Assembly (NCBI RefSeq): GCF_965638725.1
Contig: NC_134949.1
Span: 41,258,151-41,322,150, forward strand
DNA length: 64,000 nt
Reading direction: 5' to 3'
Origin: Aptenodytes patagonicus
Taxonomy: Eukaryota; Chordata; Aves; Sphenisciformes; Spheniscidae
Positions 26,401 to 38,200 of the stretch are shown here, one piece after another. The notes below the pieces were generated by a model that ran no database searches, was not told where the DNA came from, and saw only the letters and a list, made by a program, of their open reading frames with translations. The translations under genes and the position numbers were made by a program. The first letter of the stretch is position 1, and every line of letters starts with the position of its first letter.

Positions 26401-29400
26401 AGTGACAGGTACGGTTTTCAGATCATACCTTGCTTCTAATAAAATACTTTTTTGTATGTTATCACATCACATGAACGATGTTTATATCATCACTGAAAGA
26501 GTATTGCCATGACCTCATACTTACAGAGTAATCCCTGTGCTTTATTTACACATTTGAGACTGATTTTAAGTGTTTAGTCATAATTTCCATTTAAGCCTGA
26601 AAATAAATGTTTGAGATATCTGAGCATGAGTTTGTTGTTCAGACTATTCTTTACACCCAGTACTGAGCCGAGAGCCCTCTTCACATTTTTAAACTGAACC
26701 ACATATTGTCAGCTGGGTGAGGGGAAGACATGAAAACTTTGCTGGTAAACAGGGATCAGCACTGCTCACCACTTTTAATTCATGTAAGTGCTAAGGAATT
26801 GACAAAAATTTATGTGTAACCACTTAGTGGTAAGTAGAAAACAGGTAAGGAAAAAGTATTATCATATGACTTGAAATTGCCATGAATCTAGTAAGTAACA
26901 GTTAATACCTGCCTTTTTGCAAATACCTATGTACACAAATGCTCTGGATAGATGCTCAGGCTACTCTACTATAAAAAGGCTAAAACCTCAAAATCTACAG
27001 AAGACCTCTTGAGAAATAGGTCAGAATGTGGAGTTAACTAGTAAGGAAATGTGGAGGACAGGGGAGTCCAAATGGCACGTATCTTACATCACACGGCTTT
27101 CAATCATTATTTTTCCTAAAACCAGAAGGACTCCTCTGCATTTTATGGCCCAGTGAGTAGAGCCTCCAGCCAAGATGTGGGAAACAGAGGGTCAACCCTC
27201 CTTTCTTCCCAAGGGATTCAAAGCCACATCTCCATACGCAAGGAGAGAGTGTTATGTTATCATTTATTTTTGGAGATATGGATCTGAATTTTTTTTGGAA
27301 GATACCTGTTTTAGCGAAGCTTTTAGCATCACAGTTTTGAGTTTAAGCACGTAGGCTGCACTTAAATCCCCTTTTGGGTACCCAGGCCAGAATCCCATGG
27401 GCACAGAGATGACAACATTGCTAAGCTGACAGTAGCAGTATCATGACAAATCTATGGTTTTGACCTTAGTACAGTTGTCTTACCTCCTTTGATATCAACA
27501 CCTCTTCTGAAAGAGCTGTTGAAGAGAAGTAACGTTGGTCTTGTCATATGAGAAGAAACATAACTGTGCAGGAAGAGTTTTTGACAAGTAATTGTAATGT
27601 CCCTCCTCAGTCTCCTCACGCCCTCTTCTCTCAGCCCATACAGTATAAATGGAGTTGTTTTATAGATTTTATACATTTTTTTCTTTAATGACTAAAACCT
27701 TTTAGATCATTTTAATTGAAATTAAGGCATTTACAGAGAAAATTCTAAACCATTTCTTAAGAGTAAAAGAAACAGTTTAGCTCCTTTTAATCGTGTCTAC
27801 CGATCTGAAGAAACATGAGCAACCTCTCTGTAATCCTGGCAGTCCTGTAGAGCATCCCTTTCTCTGCATCCTTACTCTTAGAGATCTGTAAGGAATAGTT
27901 AGGATAACCCTGTATAGATTTAAGCCTTTTGTAAGAGTTTATTCTCCCAGACATTACACTTCTTTATTTATATATTTTAAAATTTCAAAAGCAGAGGACT
28001 TGTTATAGTCAAGTATATAGTTCTTCCAAGCTAAACCAGACTAATATTTTACGAGCAACGTAGCATAGCGTGGAAAGAACAGAAATAAATAAATCAGCTG
28101 GTGAACCATTATCATTCACTTTACGTAGTAAAAAACAAATAAAGCTGTCATTTTTTATTGAAAATAAATTGAAAAAGTATATCATTCTTAAACCTAGCAA
28201 AGAAACAGAGAACTGCCTAATATTCTGTGATGTACATTACTTGTGTAATATATATTACAAAGGGGAAAAAAAAGAATGAAGTAGTGAGATGGTTTAAAGT
28301 TGTAAAAGTGGCTTATCATATCCTAGAATCATAAAAGACTCATTTGAAGGAGAGAGAGAATAAAGGAGGAGGAAAAAATCAATTAAGAGTAAGCAAAGTA
28401 AATAGTGGTTGTTTCTATCTTCCTACACTGCTTTGCAGCCACTGTATCAAGCAGAGAAAAGGGTAGGCGGGTGTGGGTGTTGTAAAAGTCCAATATAGGA
28501 ATTGGCTCAAAACCTCGGATTTCTGAAATAGTTTCAGAACTATGCAAAACACTGAAGTATTATTTTTCAAGGATACCAACATAATTACATAGACTTCTCT
28601 TCTGAAAAGTAAAAGAAACTTACTAGCAATTTTCTTCCAGCTCTGTGGATTGGAGTCACAAAAGCAAAGCAAAGAGTAAGTCCCCATACTTTGTCAGTCT
28701 GTCAGAGGCACGTGAAGCTTTGGTAGCCCAGATGAACGAGCCAGGTTGTGCTCCATAGGACGTCGTCCTTTTTCCAAACACCCGACCTGGGAGTCAGTTG
28801 TGCTGAGGACAGTTTTGATCTTTGCTCCTCATTGACCAAACACTGAGCCGGGTGAATTACTTGTGTAGTTCAGTGAGTTCAACTGCATGATTCACGCTTG
28901 CCCTCCTATAACCAGACCAAGCCTACAAAACTAATTCCCAGGGTGACGTGACAACGATCAGTTTACAGTGAGTCTCCTCCACCCCACAAAGTTTTGGACC
29001 AAGTAGCTACGCAGAAAGGCTTCTTAATTAGTGTCACTTGTCCCTTCTACCACTCAAGGGTTCTTCAGCCCAGTTTCTGGCACTTTGTGCCTCATTACTA
29101 CGGAAATCTATGAGTTGCCTAATCACTATTTTGGATTTCAAAACCAGCTCAGTTGAGAAGTTCTCCATCTTAAATGCTTCAGATAGCCCTTTCCAAAGGA
29201 TGATCTGTGGCCAGCTGACATGTCCAGGGTGCTGACAGCTAACGAAACATGCACTGATGAGAAACCTGCTCACAAAGATAAAGGGTATTTTATGCAATTT
29301 GGTTATACGTTAAAAACAGTTTCCTCAGAGCAGTTGCTGATCACACATTAATTATCCTTTAGAAAAGACCATTACCAAAGGCTAAAAAGGTTTAACCCTA

Positions 29401-32400
29401 TTGAGGGGAAAATTCTTGTCCTGTAAAATATTTTTCGATAGTCAACGTATAATAGCTCGCTTCAGAAAAAAATAGCAGATGCCATGTTTAGGGGGAAGTA
29501 ATGAGTTACACAGTGTTCAGCTCCTTCAGAGGACCTCAGGAAACAGAGGACATGAATTACATTCTAATTTATAGTATCCTAATTGTGTCAGTTTACCTGG
29601 AGAAATAAACAAAGGCTTCTTCATATAATATACCTGACAAGCATTTATTATAGCATCCTCCAGAAGCAACTTCCAGTGAGAGGTATTTTCATGCACAGTC
29701 TTATTAAAAAGTTAAGGAAATTGGACAGGATATTTGACAGATAAAATTAGAAAATTAATGGAAATGGATAACCCACTCAGATATTCAGAAAAATTTATAC
29801 TTTCTACTCAGAGTAAGAAGCACACAAATTGTAATTGAATGTTAAATACAATTATCACTACAACAATTTTGCTTTGCCCATAGAGAGCATCATGGTGTCA
29901 TGTAATGTGAATAATTTCCTGGTTTGTGAAGAAAGACATACAATAATTTTGTTTTCACTTTAAACTGTCCGCTATTTCCTGCAGCAGTCTTGGGAAAATG
30001 TATGAAATTGTTCCTACTTTTGCTCAATTCCTTTTGAAATACAAGATTTAAAGTGTATGTGAGATGGGTGCATCTGTGCACACTTTAAATGTCATTATAT
30101 GAAGTTCTGTGCATGACTGTTCATTTTGGAGCCATTGGCAAAGCTCAAATTGATTTCGAACTTTTCATCTGCCATAGGAATACATATTAACACGATGGAC
30201 AAATCTGCAACCTAATATGGGTGACAAGTGACAAGCCTTACATCAGCTAGGAACTGTGGTGTTCAGGATTATTGTCAACAGAATCTGTCCAAAAGGATGC
30301 TTTGTTTTCATCGTTCTGAGCATATTCTCCTTGAAAATATATTTTTTACATAATTTCCTTAATTAATTTTTTTTGAGCAAGAAGCCATTTGCATGAATTT
30401 TTTTTCAATATTTGGCACTGGGTAAAATACTCTTTTAGATGATGATTACTATATTTATCCTCAGTTTGGGGAGGTAGTACAAGAAGATAACAATAAAATA
30501 AACCGCAGTCTGTGGTATGCCTTGGATGTGGCATTGATTATGCGGCTGCTACTTTCCCATTGTGCCCCTGTTCCTGGCACCCAGTCAAGCTCCTGACAAC
30601 AATGATTCAGGTTCTCATTCTTACTGAGCATCCCCTTCTCTTTCTGTAAAAAGCCTTTTGGCTCAGCTGGCTTCTAAACAGGTGTATCCCTTTTTTCTGT
30701 ACCTCATTAGGCACCTTGCCAAGGAGAGAAAGGCTGATTCAACGTCCCTGTCAAACGGTCTCTTTTAAAGTGGCACCTTTGAAAGTGAGATCCGGTATTT
30801 TGCTGGTGTGTCTGGGCTCAAGTTTGGGAGACAACGGAGCATTCCTGGTTACCCCAGAAATAAATTTCTTAAGCTTTAGTGATGACATTGGAGCACGGGT
30901 CTTTGTTTCTGCGTATCTCACCAAAAAATGTATATCGTGTTTCAGATATTTCCAGTAATGGTTGCCAACGTATGACCACAGATAAATAGATCTTTCATGG
31001 TTTTCTTAAGGTGGAATTATTCATATGAAGAAAGCTTTTCAGGAGATCCATTCTGATAGTTTTTAATTGGGAAACATTTCCTTTGGAGAAAAAGGGGCTT
31101 CAGCCCATGCAGAAGCTGAAAAAACAGGTTCTTCATGTAAATAAGGTTATCTGGTGTGTTTAGCTTCTACATGTTTTGGCTGGAGCCCTCCACAAAACCT
31201 GCTGAGATGTTCCTGCTCTGGGGAGCTACCGCAGTCCTTGCACCCTTCTGTGTACACCCCTGGTAATTACATCCTGCGGTGCCATTCCCCGCAGGCCACA
31301 GAGCTCCTTTTCTTGAGCGACGATGCCTTGCATGTCCTCTCTTTTGATTCTGTCAAGCTGGTTTCCCAAGATATTTAAGATTTCTTCTGATTCAATGACT
31401 TACCAGTGGGCAAAAGGCCATCTCACTCTATTTTCATCCCTTCCCTGATGTTTGTGATAGCAGGGGACCTAGGGACAAATGTTCTGCATTGAAAGTCTCT
31501 GGCCTCTGAACTGGTTGCAAGTTAGTGTGCGTGGAATTTTACACCTGGACAGACCACAGCTAAATATGATAAATATTAAGGCTGAGGGTTACAGAGCTAG
31601 GTTTACTAGCTACTAGGTTTAGCTAGATCACTCCACGTGAAATGAATAGCGGTTACGTGGATAATTCTCTAACTAGTTTTAATTAGACAATGTGGGTGCA
31701 AGTGTGGACATGCTGAATGGATAGATAATAAAAAAAAATAATCACCAGTTTATTCTTGCTTCTTTTTAGATTGTCAAATCTCTACTGCAGCTGTCATGAG
31801 CCAAAGCTGCGTGTTAAGTACATCACATAGGATTTTGATAATTACTTCCTAAGCTAAAGCTAAGCCTACTTTGCACGTTTGATCATAGTCTCAGCCTATG
31901 TTTGTGCTCTTGCTTGCCTGTTTTCCACCCCGTCAGCAACCTACGCTTGGCTCCCCTCACCCTGGAGTCAAACCAGCTTGGGAAATGAGATCTCCGGTGC
32001 TTTTGCCATGGGACTTGCGCAGCACATGAATGGCTGCCTCCAGCAAAGCTCTGGGGGCCTGGCTTGCCACCCTATGCTCCAACCATTTGGCGATTGGCCC
32101 CATGGTTGTGATTGACTCCCCTGGGGCACTGCCGGGGGGAAGCAGCCTCTGGGCAGGTGGGGGTCTCAGCTGGGAGGCAGGAGCGGGCAGCGGTCGCTGC
32201 CTGGCAGCGGGGCCAGGGCTGGCCGGCCCCAGCTGCAGAGCCTGCCTGTGTCCAAATTTGGGCTCAGCACCACGAACCAGGAGGCTTCCTCAGCTACCAG
32301 CCTCAGCCTGGGCCAAACAGGCTGTATAGGTATATCCCACTCATCTGAATGCACATGTGGTTGTGCCACCGTAACACCTGTGCTGCTATAGCCTATCCTA

Positions 32401-34091
32401 GACTTCTACTATACAGGCTTAAAAATTAATAATTTAAAGAAAACAAAGGAAAAAATTAATTTAAGGAGTGCTTGATGATGCCAGATAATGTGGCCATCTA
32501 TCCAGAAAGAGAAGATTATATACACAAGTTACAAAGAATGTTTGCAAACATTATCGTTAATGTGCACACCTTATCAACATACATTGATTTTATATGCATC
32601 CTTTAATTTAAATAGTTTTGATTTTCTGTCTGGAAGACAAAAGAGAACATTAATAGCCATCGCTTAGTGAGTTTACAGAGCTGTACATTAGCTCCTCTAA
32701 AATGATCTTGTGTTTGTTATGCTTTAACTACTAATATTTAAAAGAATATTAAAAATGCTGGAAACCCAAATCAGGTAGACATGATATAAATAAATTGTAT
32801 ATTTGATATTAATTCACCCTGTTACTTCCTATCATCCTCTATAAAATTGTATACTTCTTGCAAAGCTACCAACAACAATCTCTGTGTGCCAGTTTATTAC
32901 CTGTATAGATATCATTATTCCCCTGTGACAGCAAAGTCAAATTCAAGGCATTTTTCATAAACTAGGAAAAATTACCTTTCCAGTGACATATGACACAACC
33001 TTCAACTACTAAATGAATCCAGGAAAAATTCTCCTTTGGGAAAAGACCTTACACATGATTTGTCAGCCTTAAAAACATTTTTTGAGAAAGTTAATTCTGA
33101 GAGGCTTTACAACTGAGCAATGTTTTCTGCCTATATTTAAACTGTCCTCTGCTCTGATGCATTTCAGAATCAAAACTACAGAAAAAAATTTTGCTTTACT
33201 AAATTTTAGCTGTACAAAGACTGTTAGGCCCTCATGGTGAGATCTGAGACCTTACTGGAAATCTCATATAAAAATCTTATTTGTAAATGTCACGTCATGA
33301 TTTTCAGCACCAAGGTGTTCCAGGAGATTGATGCTGTGATGAGGAGCCTGAGGAATGGAGACTAAAACTGAGGTGAGACATCTGGGGATTGGCAGGGGAG
33401 TTAAAGCAGGATGAAGTGGTTGAAGCAAAAAGCATCAGCTTTGGGGATGAGGGGAGGACAAAAGAATATTCATGAAAAGAGCACACTCCTGCCAAAATCT
33501 CACCTAGATTTAACCTTCCTTCTGCTGTTGATAAAGACGTGTCTGTAAAGCCCAGTGGCACCTGGGCTCCTCAGTGCTGGTCCATATGCAGGATGATAAC
33601 CTACAGATGCTACTACCTGCCCTCAGTTACTAGGATGGGGTGAATCCATTCTGCCTGCCCACACCTCAAGGAGGGTTAATGAATGGCTTAATTACCTCCC
33701 CTAGCTGAGATCAAGCTGCAGATTTGAACCAGCTGCTGTAAGAGACGGCTGCCTGGGCATCATGGGGCAGCAGGTGGTAAGGCTGCAAGCTGCCCTGGAG
33801 AGGCTTCAGAGATGCAGGCTGACAGGAGTGGTGGAAAAAACAATGATGTGGAGAGGAAAACCGACAAGCAGGGAGCTAGGAAGCTGCAAAGGAGGAGGGA
33901 GAGATAGAGAAGGATGATCTGCTATTGCTTGTTCTAGAGCTGGCAGCAAAGAGCATCTCTGGCTATCTCTGCTCCCACCTGAATGGGTTGGGCTAGAGTG
34001 TCTGAAGTTAAGGTAGGGGCTCGTAGCTGAGTTTGCAACCCCTTGCATCTACAGGGTGTGACTTTGAGCTGTTCGTTATCTGTGGGGACTG
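20413..34091. other. Intergenic region, no gene seen
   Basis: About 13.7 kb of non-coding sequence. Items I can point to are a possible ancient retroposon tail at about 23,970-24,055, an A/C-rich patch at about 23,450-23,500, and a GC-rich patch at about 32,110-32,290 without the CpG density or context of a promoter. No open frame shows family resemblance or credible exon structure. Confidence 0.55.
23970..24055. repeat. Possible ancient SINE/L2-like tail
   Basis: The run AATAACAATAATAATAG is followed by TTCACATTTATACGGTGCTT and then AATGTTTTACAAACATCAGC and TAATTAATC. This order (AT-rich trinucleotide tail, a 'tttatacggtgctt' block, a 'tttacaaacat' block) matches the tail region shared by very old amniote retroposons of the MIR/L2/CR1-L3 type. 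The rest of any element is too decayed to see, so the call is tentative. Confidence 0.4.
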
Positions 34092-34313
34092 GCTCTCATG
34101 GTTGAAGAGAGCGGCATGCGATGGGGATGCTTAACTTCATTGTAAGCATGTGCAACAGGCCTCTGCTGCTCAGAGCAGGCTTCTGCTGCCTGCAGCAGAA
34201 TTCCTGGTGGAATTCAGCTGCGCAGCACAGGTCCGTGCTGCGCAGAGACCCTGAGGCTACCTCTAATGGCAGCACTGTATGGCACCTGTGTGGCACTTGG
34301 TCTCACACAGGTG
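34092..34313. other. String of seven consecutive hairpins, function unknown
   Basis: Seven adjacent inverted repeats with perfect arms sit in 222 bp. Arms and loops are: 34092-34097/34107-34112 (6 bp, loop 9); 34127-34133/34143-34149 (7 bp, loop 9); 34161-34165/34171-34175 (5 bp, loop 5); 34181-34189/34192-34200 (9 bp, spacer 2); 34198-34204/34209-34215 (7 bp, loop 4); 34218-34228/34235-34245 (11 bp, loop 6); 34283-34292/34304-34313 (10 bp, loop 11). The 11-bp arm is CTGCGCAGCAC and the 10-bp arm is CACCTGTGTG. It matches no RNA or repeat family I know. An open frame of 74 codons crosses it (34121-34345) but has no recognisable homology. Confidence 0.5.
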
Positions 34314-35137
34314 ATCTTGCTGAAAACCTTGTCGGAGCAGTCTGAACAGCACGGTGTTTAAAGCAGCTAAACCCCTTCAACCCAGCTGGATCACAGCTCT
34401 TCCAGGTGATGCTATGCTAGATATACAGATACTTACCATTCAGTGTAACTGAAAATACTGCAAAGGCAAGGCTCTGGTGTTTACTGAAGCAGGGTGACAC
34501 TGCTAGTCTTCTCTATCCTGCAGTCTAGGAAAATTGTTTGCCATCTGCATATGCATATAGTGTTAAAATTGGAATTTCCTGGGATCTGGAGAACTTGCAT
34601 TTCAAATAAAACCATGTGAAATTACTTATGTACGTAACTTTTCAAAAGCAAGTTAAGCAGCTTCTTCAGGACTGGAGGTACATGAGCAAATGTCTGTCTG
34701 AGAGTGGGGCAGGCAAGATGGTCACATCCCGGCAAAACTGGGGTCTGGACTCTGTCACTGTCTGACTCGTGGGACCTGGCTAGCGGTGAGTGTAGCTGCC
34801 GGTGAGGTGGTCAGACTGCCGACCAGCTGGGGCTGGGGGGGCCTCACGCTTGATGTGTTTGGGAGGAGGCTAGGCCTGGCAGAAGCAGAGCTTGTGGTGC
34901 ATGTATGTTGTTTCCAATGCTGCAGAGGCTAAAAACCCCTTGTAGAAAATGGAACTCAGTTCTGTTAAGTACTTCCCAAAAAATAACACAAGGACCTTCT
35001 GTACAAACAATGGTTGCAGTCCTGGGTATCCTGTTACTTTTTTCTTTAGGGTATTTGTTTTATGCCGTTACACTCACTCTCCCCACTTAAACTTCATCTG
35101 ACACTTTTGCAGCATTTCAGGATTTCAAGAGTGTAAA

Positions 35138-35217
35138 AAAAAAAAACAACCAAAAAAAACCCCAAAACACAACCAACCAACCAAAACAAACCAAAACAAA
35201 AAAAACCCCAAACAAGT
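35138..35217. repeat. A/C-rich simple repeat
   Basis: A run of A tracts interrupted by CC/CCCC, including CAACCAACCAACC and repeated CCCCAAAA-like units. It is low-complexity sequence of the kind common in bird genomes, with no coding content. Confidence 0.8.
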
Positions 35218-38200
35218 ATCAAAAGCCCATTTTTAAGCATGTGGTCATTCCTCAGTCCAGTAAGTGCAACTTTCAGAGAGGCAGATTGCTAGTGCCTGTC
35301 TTCTGGTGCTGGTAAATATGTAGAAGTGCCTGGTAACTGATCATAATTTGGTCTATGTGAAGGTTTGGGTGGGAAAAAGTGGGGAAAGAGTGTTAAGAGT
35401 AACTGATGTATGGTGGAGTCATGCAGAGACAGCTCTACCCTGAGCAACTGCTGAGATGTGAGCACAGGGTGAAAGCTCTCTCACTAGTTGTGTGTCATTC
35501 TTCACTCAACCTTATTGCAACTACTTTTTCCCCCTCCTGTCTTCTCAATAGAGAAGTATTTGCCCATCAGTGTTTTGCAGTGGGTGGCTGCTCAGCTCAC
35601 AGCAAAACTTGGAACGCGATCGGCTGTGCCAGCCGTTGCTATCTCAGTATTTCCATGGGGTGTAGCATCCAAACACCATACAGTCATTAATAGCTCTTTT
35701 CCTCAAAGGCTTTTCCACTGTTTGGAGGGATAAAGCTAGCAAAGGGGTACAGGAATACAGGGGCTATGGAAGAAGGCTGTGGCTGTACTGGGAAGTCAGT
35801 TGCTGAGTTGTTTGCAGTCCAGGCTAGTGACCTGTCTGTTGGACTATCCTTCCTACTCTATTCTGTTTGCTTGAGCTGAACTCATTGTGTTTGAACTTAA
35901 CTAAGACTCAGAGAAACTGCTGGACACCTACCTACTCTATATGTACAGTTTGCTGGGCTCTTCATCCTCGGGAAATTTCACTGAACCTTGCTGAACTTCA
36001 GTGTCTGCTGTGGCATGTGCTCCTGTGCAGCTCTCTAGTCTCTTCACATGTAAATAATAGCTATATCTGATCATGGGAAACTGCGTTTTTCCACTGTCTT
36101 ATATTCTTTCTCACCTGTTCTAGTCATATGTCTTAAGGATGAAATCTAATTTCAGTAAAACCCAAGAGCTACCATTTAAAATGACCCTTCTCTTTACCAG
36201 CAAGACTACCTGATATAAGACTACTTGATTTAGTTTAAGAGATTTTCAGGGATGACTTATTTTCCTTTGTAAGTCTGTATTTAGTAAGGGATAATGCAAA
36301 GGAGCTGGCTAGCTAAAATACAGAATTTGCAAGCTTAAAGTGGTTTGTTGCTTTTAATGTGTATGTGGAATAAAATGAAGATGTTTTGTTTGGGGGCTTA
36401 TAATGTACAAAACCTTCTTTCTCAAAGCTTCCTAAGTTGATCGCATTAAGAAAAGCAACAAAAAGGGTTAATAAAAGTAACAAAAAGGGCTCTTTAAAAA
36501 TTAGAAACATTGGAAACGTGTTCTCTGCTCCTTTCAAGAAGACAAACCGAACATAATTCCACTGTCCACAGCTCCTCCCAGTAATGTATGAGCATGTGTT
36601 TGTTCAGTTCTGTAAGGTCAGGGGACAGCTGAGTTATTAGTGCTGTATTAGAGAACACATATTGTGACCATGATCCAACCAAGCCTTGATCCGAACGTCC
36701 TTTGCAGTACATATGTCCCCTGACACTTTTAATTTTTTATATACGTTTTTGAATGTCTGTGCTTTATCATCAGCAGACTGCTGTGTGCAAATCCACCCTG
36801 AATTTCACAGGCAAGTATGCTATGATGTTGCATCTGATCATTCATCTTTTCTGAAAGTGGGATTAGTGGGAGTTTACAATTATCTAGCTTTACTTCTCAT
36901 GGAAAGCTGTTGCAAAACTAATGGCACTAAGGTACGGGAGCATTTTTCTTGTGGCAAAAATCACACAAGTCAGAGCTTGCCACTTACATTTTCCAAGATA
37001 AGTTTGATGATTATCCTGTAAATGAGCATTGATTTTTTTTTCCTGTAGATCCCATTACTTTCAATCCCAGAGAGATTGTTCTGTCTTCTTGCATACCTAT
37101 TATAAATGTATAGCAAACATTTTCTCCGTACATTATTGCTTTTTTCTTAAAAAGATACCCTAAACTCCCAAACCCACAACGTCCCCTTTCCCCGTCATGC
37201 TCTGAATGCCAGACCCTGACTATTTTTAGTGCAGCCGGAGATGGGTGTGCTTTTATAACTGGCTGACCCACAAGGTGGCACTAAAGAGAAAAGTGACAAC
37301 TTGGCTAATAAAAAGTGAAAACCAAAGGCAAAATACCTTTTTGTACTGTGCTGAATCAATATTATTTTAATTAGGAGCATGCTTCCTTTATTGTCGGTTT
37401 AATTTTATTTTGTGAAAAGCCTTAAAGCTATATAGCAGCAAAGATGGTTCATTGCCCCCATCCCACATCAAAAGTTAAGTTTTAAAAAGAATGAACGAGA
37501 CATAGGTCATCTACTTATCACAGTTCCAGAATCTCAGGGAGGATAATTGTGATCAAAATGTAGTTAATTAATTTTCTTCTCTAAGGAATAAAGGAATTCA
37601 AATGCACTAAAAGCTGAAATCTTCTCAGTTATTAGTCATGTTGGTAAGAGATACGACATGAGGAATTATTTATCGTCTGCGATGTGAATGAGTTTTCTAC
37701 TGGAATGTTTTGATTGCTTAATTTTTATGCCTTTGCTGTTGTGTGCTCTGGTCTTATTTCATAAACAAATTATTTGAAATAATATGGTTCTGTGATCAAG
37801 AATTTTATACCAACGGGGGTTAAATCTTGCCACTTCGATAACGAGTATGAATTCTCACCAAAAACATCTTAATCAGGAAATTCCTTTTGAGATCCAAGTT
37901 ACAAGTGAGTGGTCAGATTAACGCTTTTCTAACAAGAAAGTAGCAGCTGTGACTGTTCTGTAGGCTGCTGACCTGAAGCTTACAACATAATTAAATAAAT
38001 TGCATCAGAGTAATTTCTAGACCTTTATAACCAGACTAGCTACAGTATTTTTATTTCTTCTGAAATGTGTGCCTATGGGATCAGTACTGTTAAGGGCGAT
38101 AGGGGGCAGGAGTTTACTTGCGAAGACAAACTTAAAATAGTACCAATGCATTAAGAAACAAAAAAAATCCTTAAAGGGATTCTAAAGTATTTTTCTGTGA

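Noticed and set aside
27423-27445. Resemblance to the 5' end of U4 snRNA (CAGTAGCAGTATCAT)
   Set aside because: Only about 15 bases match and the rest of the U4 sequence is missing, so it is chance or an unrecognisably decayed fragment.
32110-32290. GC-rich patch considered as a second CpG island
   Set aside because: It is short, with modest CpG density, no TATA or exon, and flanking AT-rich non-coding sequence.
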